Source: JABDBE01 sp963832245
Lineage (GTDB): Bacteria > Acidobacteriota > Terriglobia > Terriglobales > Acidobacteriaceae
Assembly: GCA_963832245.1 (NCBI GenBank)
Contig: CAWHTG010000004.1
Coordinates: 310,001 to 374,000 of the forward strand
Length of the DNA: 64,000 nt
Reading direction: 5' to 3'
Of this stretch, positions 56,836 through 64,000 are shown one piece after another. The notes beneath the pieces are model-generated. The model did not search any database, was not told where the DNA came from, and saw nothing but the letters and a program-made list of their open reading frames with translations. The position numbers and the translations under genes are program-made. Position 1 is the first letter of the stretch, and every line of letters begins with the position of its first letter.

Positions 56836-59829
56836 ATGCAGCTCAAGCAGGCGAAACCAACACATTCCCGCACCTTCAACGATCCGCTCATTCTCCTGTG
56901 CATGATATTGCTCTCGGCTGCAGGCTATGCCCAGAATCCCACCGGAACCCTGCGAGGGGATGTGCAAGATCCAAGCGGCGGTCGAGTCCCCTCCGCCACC
57001 ATCGCGGTCCAAGCGGCAGGATCAGTGCTGAAGCGCGAAACAAAAACTGACGACCACGGAGAATTCCGCCTCAGCGAGTTGCACCCCGGCAAGTATCGCG
57101 TATTGGTGGACGCCAAAGGTTTTGCCGAGGCCCAGGCCGATGTGACTGTCATAGTTAGTTCTGTGCGTGACATAACCGTCACCATGCACCCCGAGGCAGC
57201 CGCGGAGACAGTCAACGTCCAAGCCCAGCCCTCGTCCATCACGACGCAACCCATTGACCTGGCCAGTGCCGTTCACCAAGCAACAGTTTCCACTCAAGAC
57301 CTGCAAACTTTGCCCCTGGCTGCTCGCAGCTTCGCCAACATCGCCTACCTCGGCCCCGGAACCGAGCCGGTCGAGCCCTCGGATCCCACCAAAGCACGCA
57401 TCACCGCAGTTTCCACTGGCGGCAGTTCTGGCCTGAACAATGAACTGTCCGTCGACGGCGGCGACAACTCCGACGACTACATTGGCGGATTCCTGCAGAA
57501 CTTTTCTCCCGACGCCATCCAGGAATTCGCCGTGCGCACGGCGCAGGAAGACGCCGACACCGGTCGCACAACCGCCGGCTCAGTCGTGATCACGACCAAA
57601 CGAGGCACGAACGATTGGCACGGCAGCGGAGCATTTTACGAACGCGACGCTCCACTCAATGCCCGCTTCCCCATCGAAAATCCCGCGCCCAATCCCAAAC
57701 AACCCTTCTCCCGCCAGAATTATGTAGGGACCATCGGCGGTCCGATCAAGAAAGATAAGCTCTGGTTCTTCTCTTCCCTTGAATACGTTCACGAGAACGC
57801 CAGCATCGCCTACAGTCCGTCCAGCCAAGCCCAGTTCAACGCGCTCGCCTCCCTCGCTTCGCAAGGACTGATCGACGGCATAACATCGATCCCAGTACCC
57901 CCAAACGTTCCAGTTCCCTTCCGCGATTACCTCGCCACAACGCGCTTCGACTGGGCGCAATCGCAAAAGTCGCAGTGGTTTCTGCGCGTCGCGATCGACA
58001 ACTACGTCACGCACAATGCCCTGGTCCAGCAAGCAGCCCTACCATCCACGGGCGCGGAGCAGCATAACAACTACATGAACCTGGTGATCAGCAATCAATA
58101 CACCTTCACTCCAACCTGGCTGGGAAGCTTCGTCTTCGATGCCAGCGGCTTGCACCTCACCGAAACCCGCAACTCAAACCTCGGTTTCGCTCTGGCTTTC
58201 CCCTTCACCTCGACCTCCCAAACCATCTCCGGCTTCGAGACTTTCGGTGACAATCAATTCCTCACCCCGATCACCGCTTTCCCGGTGCTACGCAACCAGG
58301 AAAAATATCAATTCCGATACGACGTGAGCCGCGGCTCCGGCGACCATGCCCCCAGATTCGGGATCAACTTCATTCACGAGCCAGTTCTAAGCGGAGCGCT
58401 CTCCGGCGCCGCCGAAACTTTGCTCAGCTATACCAACAATCCAACCTTCTACGCCGCCAACCCTTCGCAGTTTTATTTCAATCTGAATTGCGTCAACCCA
58501 CCCGCCGACGTGACCTGCACCCCCACGCCAGCAAGTAACGGCAGCTTCTCCCAGAATGTGCAGCGCCTGGGTCTTTACGTCGAAGATTCCTGGCGTGCCA
58601 CCCCACATCTAACACTGAACTATGGCCTGCGCTACGACACCACGTTCGGCCTGTTGAACGCATCAGGCCGCAGTCAAGCCAACAACCCGGCCTACCTGAC
58701 GCTAAAAGCTCTAGGCATTCCTCTGGTTAACGGAGTAGCTCACGACTACCGCAAAGCCATCGGCCCACGCCTCGGCATCGCCTATTCTCCCGGCCAATCC
58801 GGAAACACAGTAATCCGCGCCGGCTTCGGTCTTTACTACAACGACCTCGCCCAGAACGGCTGGGTCGCAGCTCTGCAAGCCGTCAATACTCCGACCGGAA
58901 CCTGCATCAATCCCGGCGACCCCGGCTGCATCCCCGGCGGCGGATCCGGCGCAATCATCGATCCCCATTACAAAACTCCCTACGCGCTGCACGCCACTGC
59001 AGGCGTCCAACACGCCTTCAACGCCCGTTGGACAATGAGTACGGACTACACTCACGAGGAAGGAAATCACGCCTACCGCGCATACAAATACGCAGCCGGC
59101 ACCTCGCTCTTTTCTCCCGATCCTGCCCTCCAAGCCGACGTTCCCAACATTGCTGATTTCAAATCCGACAACCGCTCCAGCTACAACGCCCTGATGCTCC
59201 ACCTGCAAGGCAACGTTACTCGCCGCTTCAACCTGGTTGCGAACTATACCCTCGCGCATGCGCAAACCTGGGGCTGCGTCTTAGGCGAACTCTTCGACTA
59301 CGTTAACGGCGTCTGCGATCCACTAAATCCCTTTCGCCGCGGCGACCACGGCCCCTCCGGCGAAGACGTAACCCACCGCTTCGTACTCGCGGGAACCGTT
59401 TACGCCCCCGGCGGCTTCGAACTTACAACCCTCACTCAAGCCGAGAGCGCCCGGCCTTTCACCATCACCCTGGCAAACAACAGCGATCGCATTCTGATAA
59501 ACGGAGTTAGAACGACGCTCGACCAATTCCGCGGCACTCCCTACATTCAGGCCGACCTCCGCGTCAGCCACCCCTTCAACTTCTCCCACGACCGCTGGTC
59601 GTTAATTCCCTTCGTCGAATTCTTTAATCTGTTCAACCGCAACAATCCCGGCGCGAACTACGTAACCAACGTTTCCCTCCTGCCCGTGCCTCAACAGAAT
59701 GGCAACGTCACCGTGTCTAACCTGAATCAGCTCCGCGTTCCCGCCGGCGCCCTCGGAGACTTCTTCGGTCCCGGCACCACGGTCGGCATTCCCTTCGCCG
59801 CCCAACTAGGCGCCCGCGTGACCTTCTAG
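56836..59829 (+). CDS. TonB-dependent receptor, Oar-like, with carboxypeptidase-regulatory N-domain
   Basis: About 997 residues. A signal peptide (PLILLCMILLSAAGYAQ) is followed by a carboxypeptidase-regulatory domain (about 30-110, 'GTLRGDVQDPSGGRVPSATIAV'), a plug-like region ('TLPLAARSFANIAYLGPG', 'SVDGGDNSDDYIGGFLQNFSPDAIQEF', 'VVITTKRGTNDWHGSGAFYERD') and a long beta-barrel to the aromatic C-terminus (ends LGARVTF). This is the Oar/CarbR-TonB type that Acidobacteria carry in large numbers, for import of glycans or peptides. Starts at 56794 or 56719 are also possible; 56836 gives the best signal peptide, but no strong ribosome site marks it. The paralogous secreted pair downstream may share its function. 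Confidence 0.88.
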   Translation: MQLKQAKPTHSRTFNDPLILLCMILLSAAGYAQNPTGTLRGDVQDPSGGRVPSATIAVQAAGSVLKRETKTDDHGEFRLSELHPGKYRVLVDAKGFAEAQADVTVIVSSVRDITVTMHPEAAAETVNVQAQPSSITTQPIDLASAVHQATVSTQDLQTLPLAARSFANIAYLGPGTEPVEPSDPTKARITAVSTGGSSGLNNELSVDGGDNSDDYIGGFLQNFSPDAIQEFAVRTAQEDADTGRTTAGSVVITTKRGTNDWHGSGAFYERDAPLNARFPIENPAPNPKQPFSRQNYVGTIGGPIKKDKLWFFSSLEYVHENASIAYSPSSQAQFNALASLASQGLIDGITSIPVPPNVPVPFRDYLATTRFDWAQSQKSQWFLRVAIDNYVTHNALVQQAALPSTGAEQHNNYMNLVISNQYTFTPTWLGSFVFDASGLHLTETRNSNLGFALAFPFTSTSQTISGFETFGDNQFLTPITAFPVLRNQEKYQFRYDVSRGSGDHAPRFGINFIHEPVLSGALSGAAETLLSYTNNPTFYAANPSQFYFNLNCVNPPADVTCTPTPASNGSFSQNVQRLGLYVEDSWRATPHLTLNYGLRYDTTFGLLNASGRSQANNPAYLTLKALGIPLVNGVAHDYRKAIGPRLGIAYSPGQSGNTVIRAGFGLYYNDLAQNGWVAALQAVNTPTGTCINPGDPGCIPGGGSGAIIDPHYKTPYALHATAGVQHAFNARWTMSTDYTHEEGNHAYRAYKYAAGTSLFSPDPALQADVPNIADFKSDNRSSYNALMLHLQGNVTRRFNLVANYTLAHAQTWGCVLGELFDYVNGVCDPLNPFRRGDHGPSGEDVTHRFVLAGTVYAPGGFELTTLTQAESARPFTITLANNSDRILINGVRTTLDQFRGTPYIQADLRVSHPFNFSHDRWSLIPFVEFFNLFNRNNPGANYVTNVSLLPVPQQNGNVTVSNLNQLRVPAGALGDFFGPGTTVGIPFAAQLGARVTF

Positions 59830-59920
59830 ACTAAGTTTCAATCTCACTGTGCTCTGTCTTCCGCTGTTGTGTCTTGTCTAGAACCCCGTTCCAGATCTTT
59901 TACAAAATCTTTACTCCAAC

Positions 59921-59950
59921 TTGACACCTGCTCGCCTGCTCCTTGCTAAC
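59921..59950 (+). promoter_or_regulatory. Candidate promoter of the first secreted paralogue
   Basis: TTGACA (59921-59926) with GCTAAC 18 bases later (59945-59950). The start codon is about 150 bases downstream, giving a long leader. The second paralogue has a similar TTGACT at 61492. Confidence 0.4.
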
Positions 59951-60107
59951 TTCGTGCCCGCAAATCTGATCCACGTGCGTCCGCCATGCTTTCACCATAT
60001 TCCGGGTTGGTCCTCCACGACGTATCGAGCTGGTGTTTCGGCATGGAAGTCTCGCATCCGAATTCCTCACCAATTCACCACAAATTTTTCAAGGAGAGTA
60101 ATCAAGT

Positions 60108-61304
60108 ATGAATCGACGTCTCAGCACTTTCACAGTGTTCTCTAGAAAAACCGGCAGCATACTTGCGGCATTGGCCCTCGCGGCAGTGGCGCTCGTTGGC
60201 ATCACCTCCGCCCGCGGCCAGGATGAAGCTGCTCACTTCACCGCTTTTTTTGCCGTGCACCCATTGGAGAATCCTGATGTCGACGCCATTCGAGCCGCGT
60301 CCGACGCCGGGACCGGACTGAAGGTGTTCACCTACAATGTGACCTCCACCCGCGCGGGATCGAAAGGCCAGAAGTTTACCGGCATGATGGTCGGCGACAG
60401 CCCCTTTACCAGCAAGGGAACCACGACCACGACCATGGAGATTGTTCCCGTGATCGTAACCATCAAAGGCCACACCTTTGACCCAACTAAACCAGACAGC
60501 ACCTGTGACAGCGGCCAAGTGCCCCTGACCCAGTTCCAGCAGTCTCCGTTAGTGCTGCCGGCGAAGTTCACCTTGAATGGCGTCAACGTCGGCAAAACAC
60601 AATACAGCGATGCCTTCCAGCGGGCGAATTTCTGGAAACCTATCGTCAAGAATGGCGGCACGTATCACAACGAGCTTAAGGTGGTCACCCTCAAACCGAT
60701 CCACTACAACCAGCCGACCAAAGGGGTAATCCTGACCAAGGCTCCCTGCGGAGGACCATTAGGCGGACTCGAGTTCCTGACTCTGCTGAACGACTTCGAA
60801 AAAACCGTCGTTCCCAAACTCCAAAACTCCGGTCAGGGCGTTGGCCCCACGACTTTCCCGATATTCCAGTTTTACAACGTTGTGGGATACATCCAGAAGG
60901 TTAACCAGTGCTGCGTTGGAGGCTTCCATGACGCCTTCAACTCCCCCAAGGGCGTACAGACTTACGGAGTTTTCGAGTACGATTCGACCGCGCTCTTCAA
61001 GAATGTAGCCGACGTCAACTCCGCCTCCCACGAAATCGACGAATGGCAGGATGATCCATTCGGCGTGAATCCGACTCCGCCGTGGGGCCACATCGGACAA
61101 GTCAGTGGATGCCAGAACAACCTCGAAGTGGGCGATCCTTTGTCTCAATCGACACCCATTGAGGTCAAAATGGCCAACGGAATGACCTATCACCTGCAGG
61201 AGTTGGCCTTCTTCTCCTGGTTCTACGGCCCGCCCTCGATTGGCACCGGAGGCAAGTTCTCCGACAATGGCAGCTTTACCTCGGCGCAAGGAGCCTGCCA
61301 CTAA
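60108..61304 (+). CDS. Secreted protein with HExxEWxDDPF motif (paralogue 1)
   Basis: A protein of 398 residues. A signal peptide covers residues 1-37 (ILAALALAAVALVGITSA, cleavage ARG-Q). A Thr-rich segment (GTTTTTMEIVPVIVTIKG) precedes 'NQCCVGGFHDAF' and the conserved SHEIDEWQDDPF (about residue 308), then 'GCQNNLEVGDPL'. The H-E-x-x-E and later E-x-G-D spacing resembles a family of secreted proteins with a putative zinc-binding 'SHE-x-x-E-x-x-x-D-P' motif, so a metalloprotease-like role is possible but unproven. It has AAGGAG before the ATG. Paralogous to the next gene over its whole length. Confidence 0.7.
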   Translation: MNRRLSTFTVFSRKTGSILAALALAAVALVGITSARGQDEAAHFTAFFAVHPLENPDVDAIRAASDAGTGLKVFTYNVTSTRAGSKGQKFTGMMVGDSPFTSKGTTTTTMEIVPVIVTIKGHTFDPTKPDSTCDSGQVPLTQFQQSPLVLPAKFTLNGVNVGKTQYSDAFQRANFWKPIVKNGGTYHNELKVVTLKPIHYNQPTKGVILTKAPCGGPLGGLEFLTLLNDFEKTVVPKLQNSGQGVGPTTFPIFQFYNVVGYIQKVNQCCVGGFHDAFNSPKGVQTYGVFEYDSTALFKNVADVNSASHEIDEWQDDPFGVNPTPPWGHIGQVSGCQNNLEVGDPLSQSTPIEVKMANGMTYHLQELAFFSWFYGPPSIGTGGKFSDNGSFTSAQGACH

Positions 61305-61344
61305 GCACCAGACACCGGATCGACTCTATCCTCGGACGACGAGA

Positions 61345-61374
61345 GAGCTTCCAGGTCTTACGGCCTGGAGGCTC
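61345..61374 (+). terminator. Probable terminator hairpin between the paralogues
   Basis: GAGCTTCCAGG-N8-CCTGGAGGCTC: an 11-base stem with one G-U pair. The following bases are CCTGCTTTCG, with only a weak T-run, so it may be only a stabilising hairpin. The surrounding 383 bases between the two paralogues contain no gene. Confidence 0.45.
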
Positions 61375-61491
61375 CCTGCTTTCGATTAGTGGCGACCTCT
61401 AAGCAGGCCAATTAACGAAAGCGGCCTGTGGATGCCGCTTGCACAATAGTTGCAAGACTTTTCCTAAACAAAACATTCAAGAACTTTCGTG

Positions 61492-61520
61492 TTGACTTCC
61501 GTCCTCAGTCCGTTCAGAAT
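61492..61520 (+). promoter_or_regulatory. Candidate promoter of the second secreted paralogue
   Basis: TTGACT (61492-61497), 17-base spacer, CAGAAT (61515-61520). This gives a leader of about 160 bases, like that of the first paralogue. Confidence 0.4.
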
Positions 61521-61687
61521 CCTCTAGCTCTGTGCTGCGCCCCGCAGCTGGTAACCCAGGACTGCTGAGAAAAAACATTTTGCGAAAGCCTGTAATGCCG
61601 TCATTGAGACTCGCACTATCTGGAGAAATCGCATCTTTGGAATCCAACCTTAAAACTGATCAACCAACCCAAAGGAGATGTTGCAAT

Positions 61688-62806
61688 ATGAATCGACGTT
61701 CCGCTCGCTTCACCTTGATTACTGCGTTGCTGCTGGCTTGTGCCGGTTTGGCCAACGTCGCCTTCGCTGAGGATAATTCTGCCCCGAATGTACGGCCGTT
61801 GTTTACAGCCGTTCGACACCCGGGACCGTCCATCTCGCCGTCCGGTAAGCAGCTCGTTCAATGGAACGGCAGCTTCAAGGACCACACTGGCCAAACCCAC
61901 ACCTTCACCATGGTCGGCACCAATCCTGCCACCACCAATGTCACCACCACGAGCACGATTTGGGTGATTCCCGTCAAGTTCGTTTACAACGCCAGCCACG
62001 GGAACAAGACCTTTGATCCCAACAAACACAAACTGTCGAACGGACGGACGGTGACTCAGAACACACTGCTCTCGCCGCTCTTCAACGCTGGCATCGACTT
62101 CAAAATTGGCCCGACCGATCTGGGCAACACGCAATACGAAGACGCCTTCCAGCGCGGCACCTGGTGGGGAAAGAATGTTAAGGTGAACAAGAACTATCAC
62201 GTTCTGCTGAAGACCGTGCTCAAGCCAGAGCAGACCATCAACTGCACCGACGTCAGCTGCCAGGTCGACACCTTTCATTTCGGCAACGACCCGAATGTTA
62301 CTGCAGGCCTCTTCGACATCAACAAGTACGACCCAATAATCCAGGGTTTCATGACCAAACTGGGCGTCACCCCGGACATTACCCCACTCTTCATCTGGTA
62401 TGACATTTACCTGACGTCGGGGACGGGGCTGAACAACTGCTGCATCGGCGGTTACCACGGCGCCAACGGCGCCCAGCCCGGCGGCCAGACCTATAACAAC
62501 GCATCCTACGTGGACGTTAAGACATTCTCACAGGACGTCTCCGCCATGTCCCACGAACTGGGCGAATGGATGGACGATCCGTTCACCGATAACATCGTCA
62601 ACTGCCCGCAGGACGGCAACATCCTCGAAGTAGGAGACCCACTCGAGGGCACGAAGAACTACGGAGGCTATCCTTACAAGCTCAATGGATTTACCTATAA
62701 CCTCCAGTCGCTGGTATTCATCAGCTACTTCGGAGCCCCAGCCAGCGACTCGGCCAACAAGTGGTACGCCTTCCAGAACGATATTGGCGTCTGTCCGGGC
62801 CAGTAA
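61688..62806 (+). CDS. Secreted protein with HExxEWxDDPF motif (paralogue 2)
   Basis: A protein of 372 residues. Signal peptide 1-28 (LITALLLACAGLANVAFA). The layout repeats paralogue 1: a TTNVTTTSTIWVIPVKFVY segment, 'LGNTQYEDAFQRGTWW' (as GKTQYSDAFQRANFW in paralogue 1), 'NNCCIGGYHGANG', SHELGEWMDDPF and 'DGNILEVGDPL'. The ATG at 61688 has a strong AAAGGAG; the open frame extends upstream to 61532 only by chance. A perfect terminator follows. Secretion, tandem duplication and the shared motif suggest an extracellular enzyme or binding protein. Confidence 0.7.
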   Translation: MNRRSARFTLITALLLACAGLANVAFAEDNSAPNVRPLFTAVRHPGPSISPSGKQLVQWNGSFKDHTGQTHTFTMVGTNPATTNVTTTSTIWVIPVKFVYNASHGNKTFDPNKHKLSNGRTVTQNTLLSPLFNAGIDFKIGPTDLGNTQYEDAFQRGTWWGKNVKVNKNYHVLLKTVLKPEQTINCTDVSCQVDTFHFGNDPNVTAGLFDINKYDPIIQGFMTKLGVTPDITPLFIWYDIYLTSGTGLNNCCIGGYHGANGAQPGGQTYNNASYVDVKTFSQDVSAMSHELGEWMDDPFTDNIVNCPQDGNILEVGDPLEGTKNYGGYPYKLNGFTYNLQSLVFISYFGAPASDSANKWYAFQNDIGVCPGQ

Positions 62807-62826
62807 ATTCTCTACCAGTCGAGAAG

Positions 62827-62857
62827 AAAAGCCCGCTCCTTGGTGAGCGGGCTTTTT
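62827..62857 (+). terminator. Rho-independent terminator after paralogue 2
   Basis: AAAAGCCCGCTC-CTTGGT-GAGCGGGCTTTTT: a perfect 12-base stem with a six-base loop and a T-run, the strongest of the plus-strand 3' region. Confidence 0.93.
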
Positions 62858-62960
62858 ATTTGACGCGTAAGCCGTTCCACTGATTCGAAACCTCATCAGG
62901 TAGAATAAAGGTTTCACCTTAGCTCGCCATGAGCCACTGAGCAGCTTCACTTAGAAAAGC

Positions 62961-64000
62961 ATGTTCTTTCCCTGCCAACTGCTGGCCGTTTTCATCGCCA
63001 CCAAAAGTCTTGGGCAGTACATCCGGCAGCACTTTCTCGATAAGACTTTCCAAGGCCTGTATCACCCAAATGCGTTTGATACGGCATTGCTGATTCCGTA
63101 TTTCATCGTACTGATCCTGCTGGCGTCATATGGCGCGCATCGCTACGTTCTGGTTTACCTCTACTACAAGAACAAGAAAAACCGTACAACAGACCCACCT
63201 GGACATTTTTCGGAATTGCCGCGCATCACCGTCCAACTCCCCATCTTCAATGAGCAGTTCGTAGTCGAGCGTCTGCTGGACGCGATCTGCCGGTTGAACT
63301 ATCCGCTGGAGAAACTCAACATTCAAGTGCTCGACGATTCGACGGATGAAACCGTCGCTGTGGCGCGCGGGCTGGTCAATCATTACGCCGCGAGGGGATT
63401 TCCAATCAGTTACCATCACCGTTCGAGTCGTGAGGGATTCAAGGCTGGCGCGCTGGCGGAAGGCCTCAAAACCGCTCAAGGCGAGTTCGTTGCCATTTTC
63501 GACGCGGATTTTGTTCCGCCAGAAGATTTTCTACAGAGCGTCATTCATCACTTCACCGATCCCAGGATCGGCATGGTACAAACTCGCTGGACCCACATCA
63601 ATCGCCATTACTCGTTTTTGACTGAAGTCGAAGCCATCTTGCTGGACGGACATTTCGTCCTCGAGCACTCTGGCCGCGCCCGCAGTAACGTCTTTTTCAA
63701 CTTCAACGGAACCGCGGGAATGTGGCGGCGGAGCGCGATCGATGACGCCGGCGGCTGGCAACACGATACTCTGACCGAAGACACCGACCTTTCCTACCGG
63801 GCACAACTCAAAGGCTGGAAATTCATTTACCTGCAAGATGTGGAGTGCCCAGCAGAACTTCCCGTGGAGATGACCGCGTTCAAGACCCAGCAAGCTCGCT
63901 GGGCCAAGGGATTGATCCAGACCAGCAAAAAGATTTTGCCCCGAGTGCTCAAGAGCGACCAGAGATTTCACATTAAGCTCGAAGCGTGGTATCACCTGAC
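62961..64000 (+). CDS. Family 2 processive glycosyltransferase (C-terminus beyond window)
   Basis: The frame is open from an ATG at 62961 to the window end, at least 346 residues. Two membrane helices near residues 1-15 and 43-68 precede a cytoplasmic GT-A domain with 'QLPIFNEQFVVERLL', the D-x-D region as VLDDSTDET and FDADFVPPEDF, the base in LTEDTDLSYR, and Q-x-x-R-W in TQQARWAKG. This D-D-D-QxxRW set is that of cellulose-synthase-like or ceramide-glucosyltransferase-like processive enzymes. Product unknown (glycan or glycolipid). Weak ribosome site. Confidence 0.88.
   Translation, partial: MFFPCQLLAVFIATKSLGQYIRQHFLDKTFQGLYHPNAFDTALLIPYFIVLILLASYGAHRYVLVYLYYKNKKNRTTDPPGHFSELPRITVQLPIFNEQFVVERLLDAICRLNYPLEKLNIQVLDDSTDETVAVARGLVNHYAARGFPISYHHRSSREGFKAGALAEGLKTAQGEFVAIFDADFVPPEDFLQSVIHHFTDPRIGMVQTRWTHINRHYSFLTEVEAILLDGHFVLEHSGRARSNVFFNFNGTAGMWRRSAIDDAGGWQHDTLTEDTDLSYRAQLKGWKFIYLQDVECPAELPVEMTAFKTQQARWAKGLIQTSKKILPRVLKSDQRFHIKLEAWYHL

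Overview
The window looks like a chromosomal segment of an Acidobacteriota bacterium, probably of the Terriglobia/Koribacter type. This rests on gene content and style only: an Oar-like TonB receptor with an N-terminal carboxypeptidase-regulatory domain, a BlaI/M56 pair, an ECF sigma factor with a DUF4349 anti-sigma partner, a DUF6800-like small basic protein, many secreted TPR/BNR proteins, a Gram-negative LptC/LptA/LptB export system, and several families of intergenic repeats. No rRNA gene, intact tRNA gene, CRISPR array, transposase or prophage was seen. No marker allows a species call.

Layout. 1-3475: the start of a secreted BNR-repeat protein (cut by the window edge), then an ECF sigma factor coupled to its membrane anti-sigma factor. 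3496-9343: a conserved envelope/stress cluster, lptC-lptA fusion, lptB, rpoN and hpf. 9508-12954: a secreted TPR protein, a 0.9-kb decayed stretch with a frameshifted pseudogene, and a single-domain response regulator. 12955-15979: GNAT, glyA and a GT4 glycosyltransferase. 16248-28080: a sugar-acid catabolism region with two mannonate-dehydratase-family proteins, two SDR dehydrogenases, an enolase-superfamily dehydratase, KDG kinase (divergent), KDPG aldolase, an RraA-like protein, an M24 protein and a sugar MFS transporter. Most of 20974-28080 is joined by 4-base stop/start overlaps. A small secreted protein and a cupredoxin-like protein lie inside this region.

28233-39735: BlaI/M56, a FabG-GNAT pair, a double-domain ThyX-like protein, purM, recA, a dienelactone hydrolase, an XRE regulator and an MXAN_5187-like protein. 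39881-47109: purH, a PAS protein, a large TPR protein, a dGTPase and an OmpA-like protein ending in a strong terminator. 47608-50266 (minus strand): prfA and a DUF1385 gene, with a four-helix-bundle (S23/IVS-type) gene between them bounded by inverted copies of a degenerate repeat. 50482-56623: an ATP-dependent DNA ligase, an antitoxin-like orphan, a CDF metal exporter, a HEAT protein, a DAO-type oxidase and prmC. 56836-62857: a TonB receptor followed by two paralogous secreted proteins with an HE-x-x-E-W-x-D-D-P-F motif. 62961-end: the start of a processive family 2 glycosyltransferase.

The strongest leads are: (a) the repeat-bounded four-helix-bundle unit wedged between prfA and the DUF1385 gene; (b) a tandemly duplicated ThyX whose two halves each seem to keep a different half of the signature motif; (c) the tandem secreted, possibly zinc-binding paralogues beside the TonB receptor; (d) the sugar-acid operon whose transporter seems to start at CTG inside the upstream stop codon; (e) several degenerate 7-8-base repeat families, one related hairpin repeat having entered the DNA ligase coding sequence. 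All calls come from reading the sequence; no database search or computation was run.
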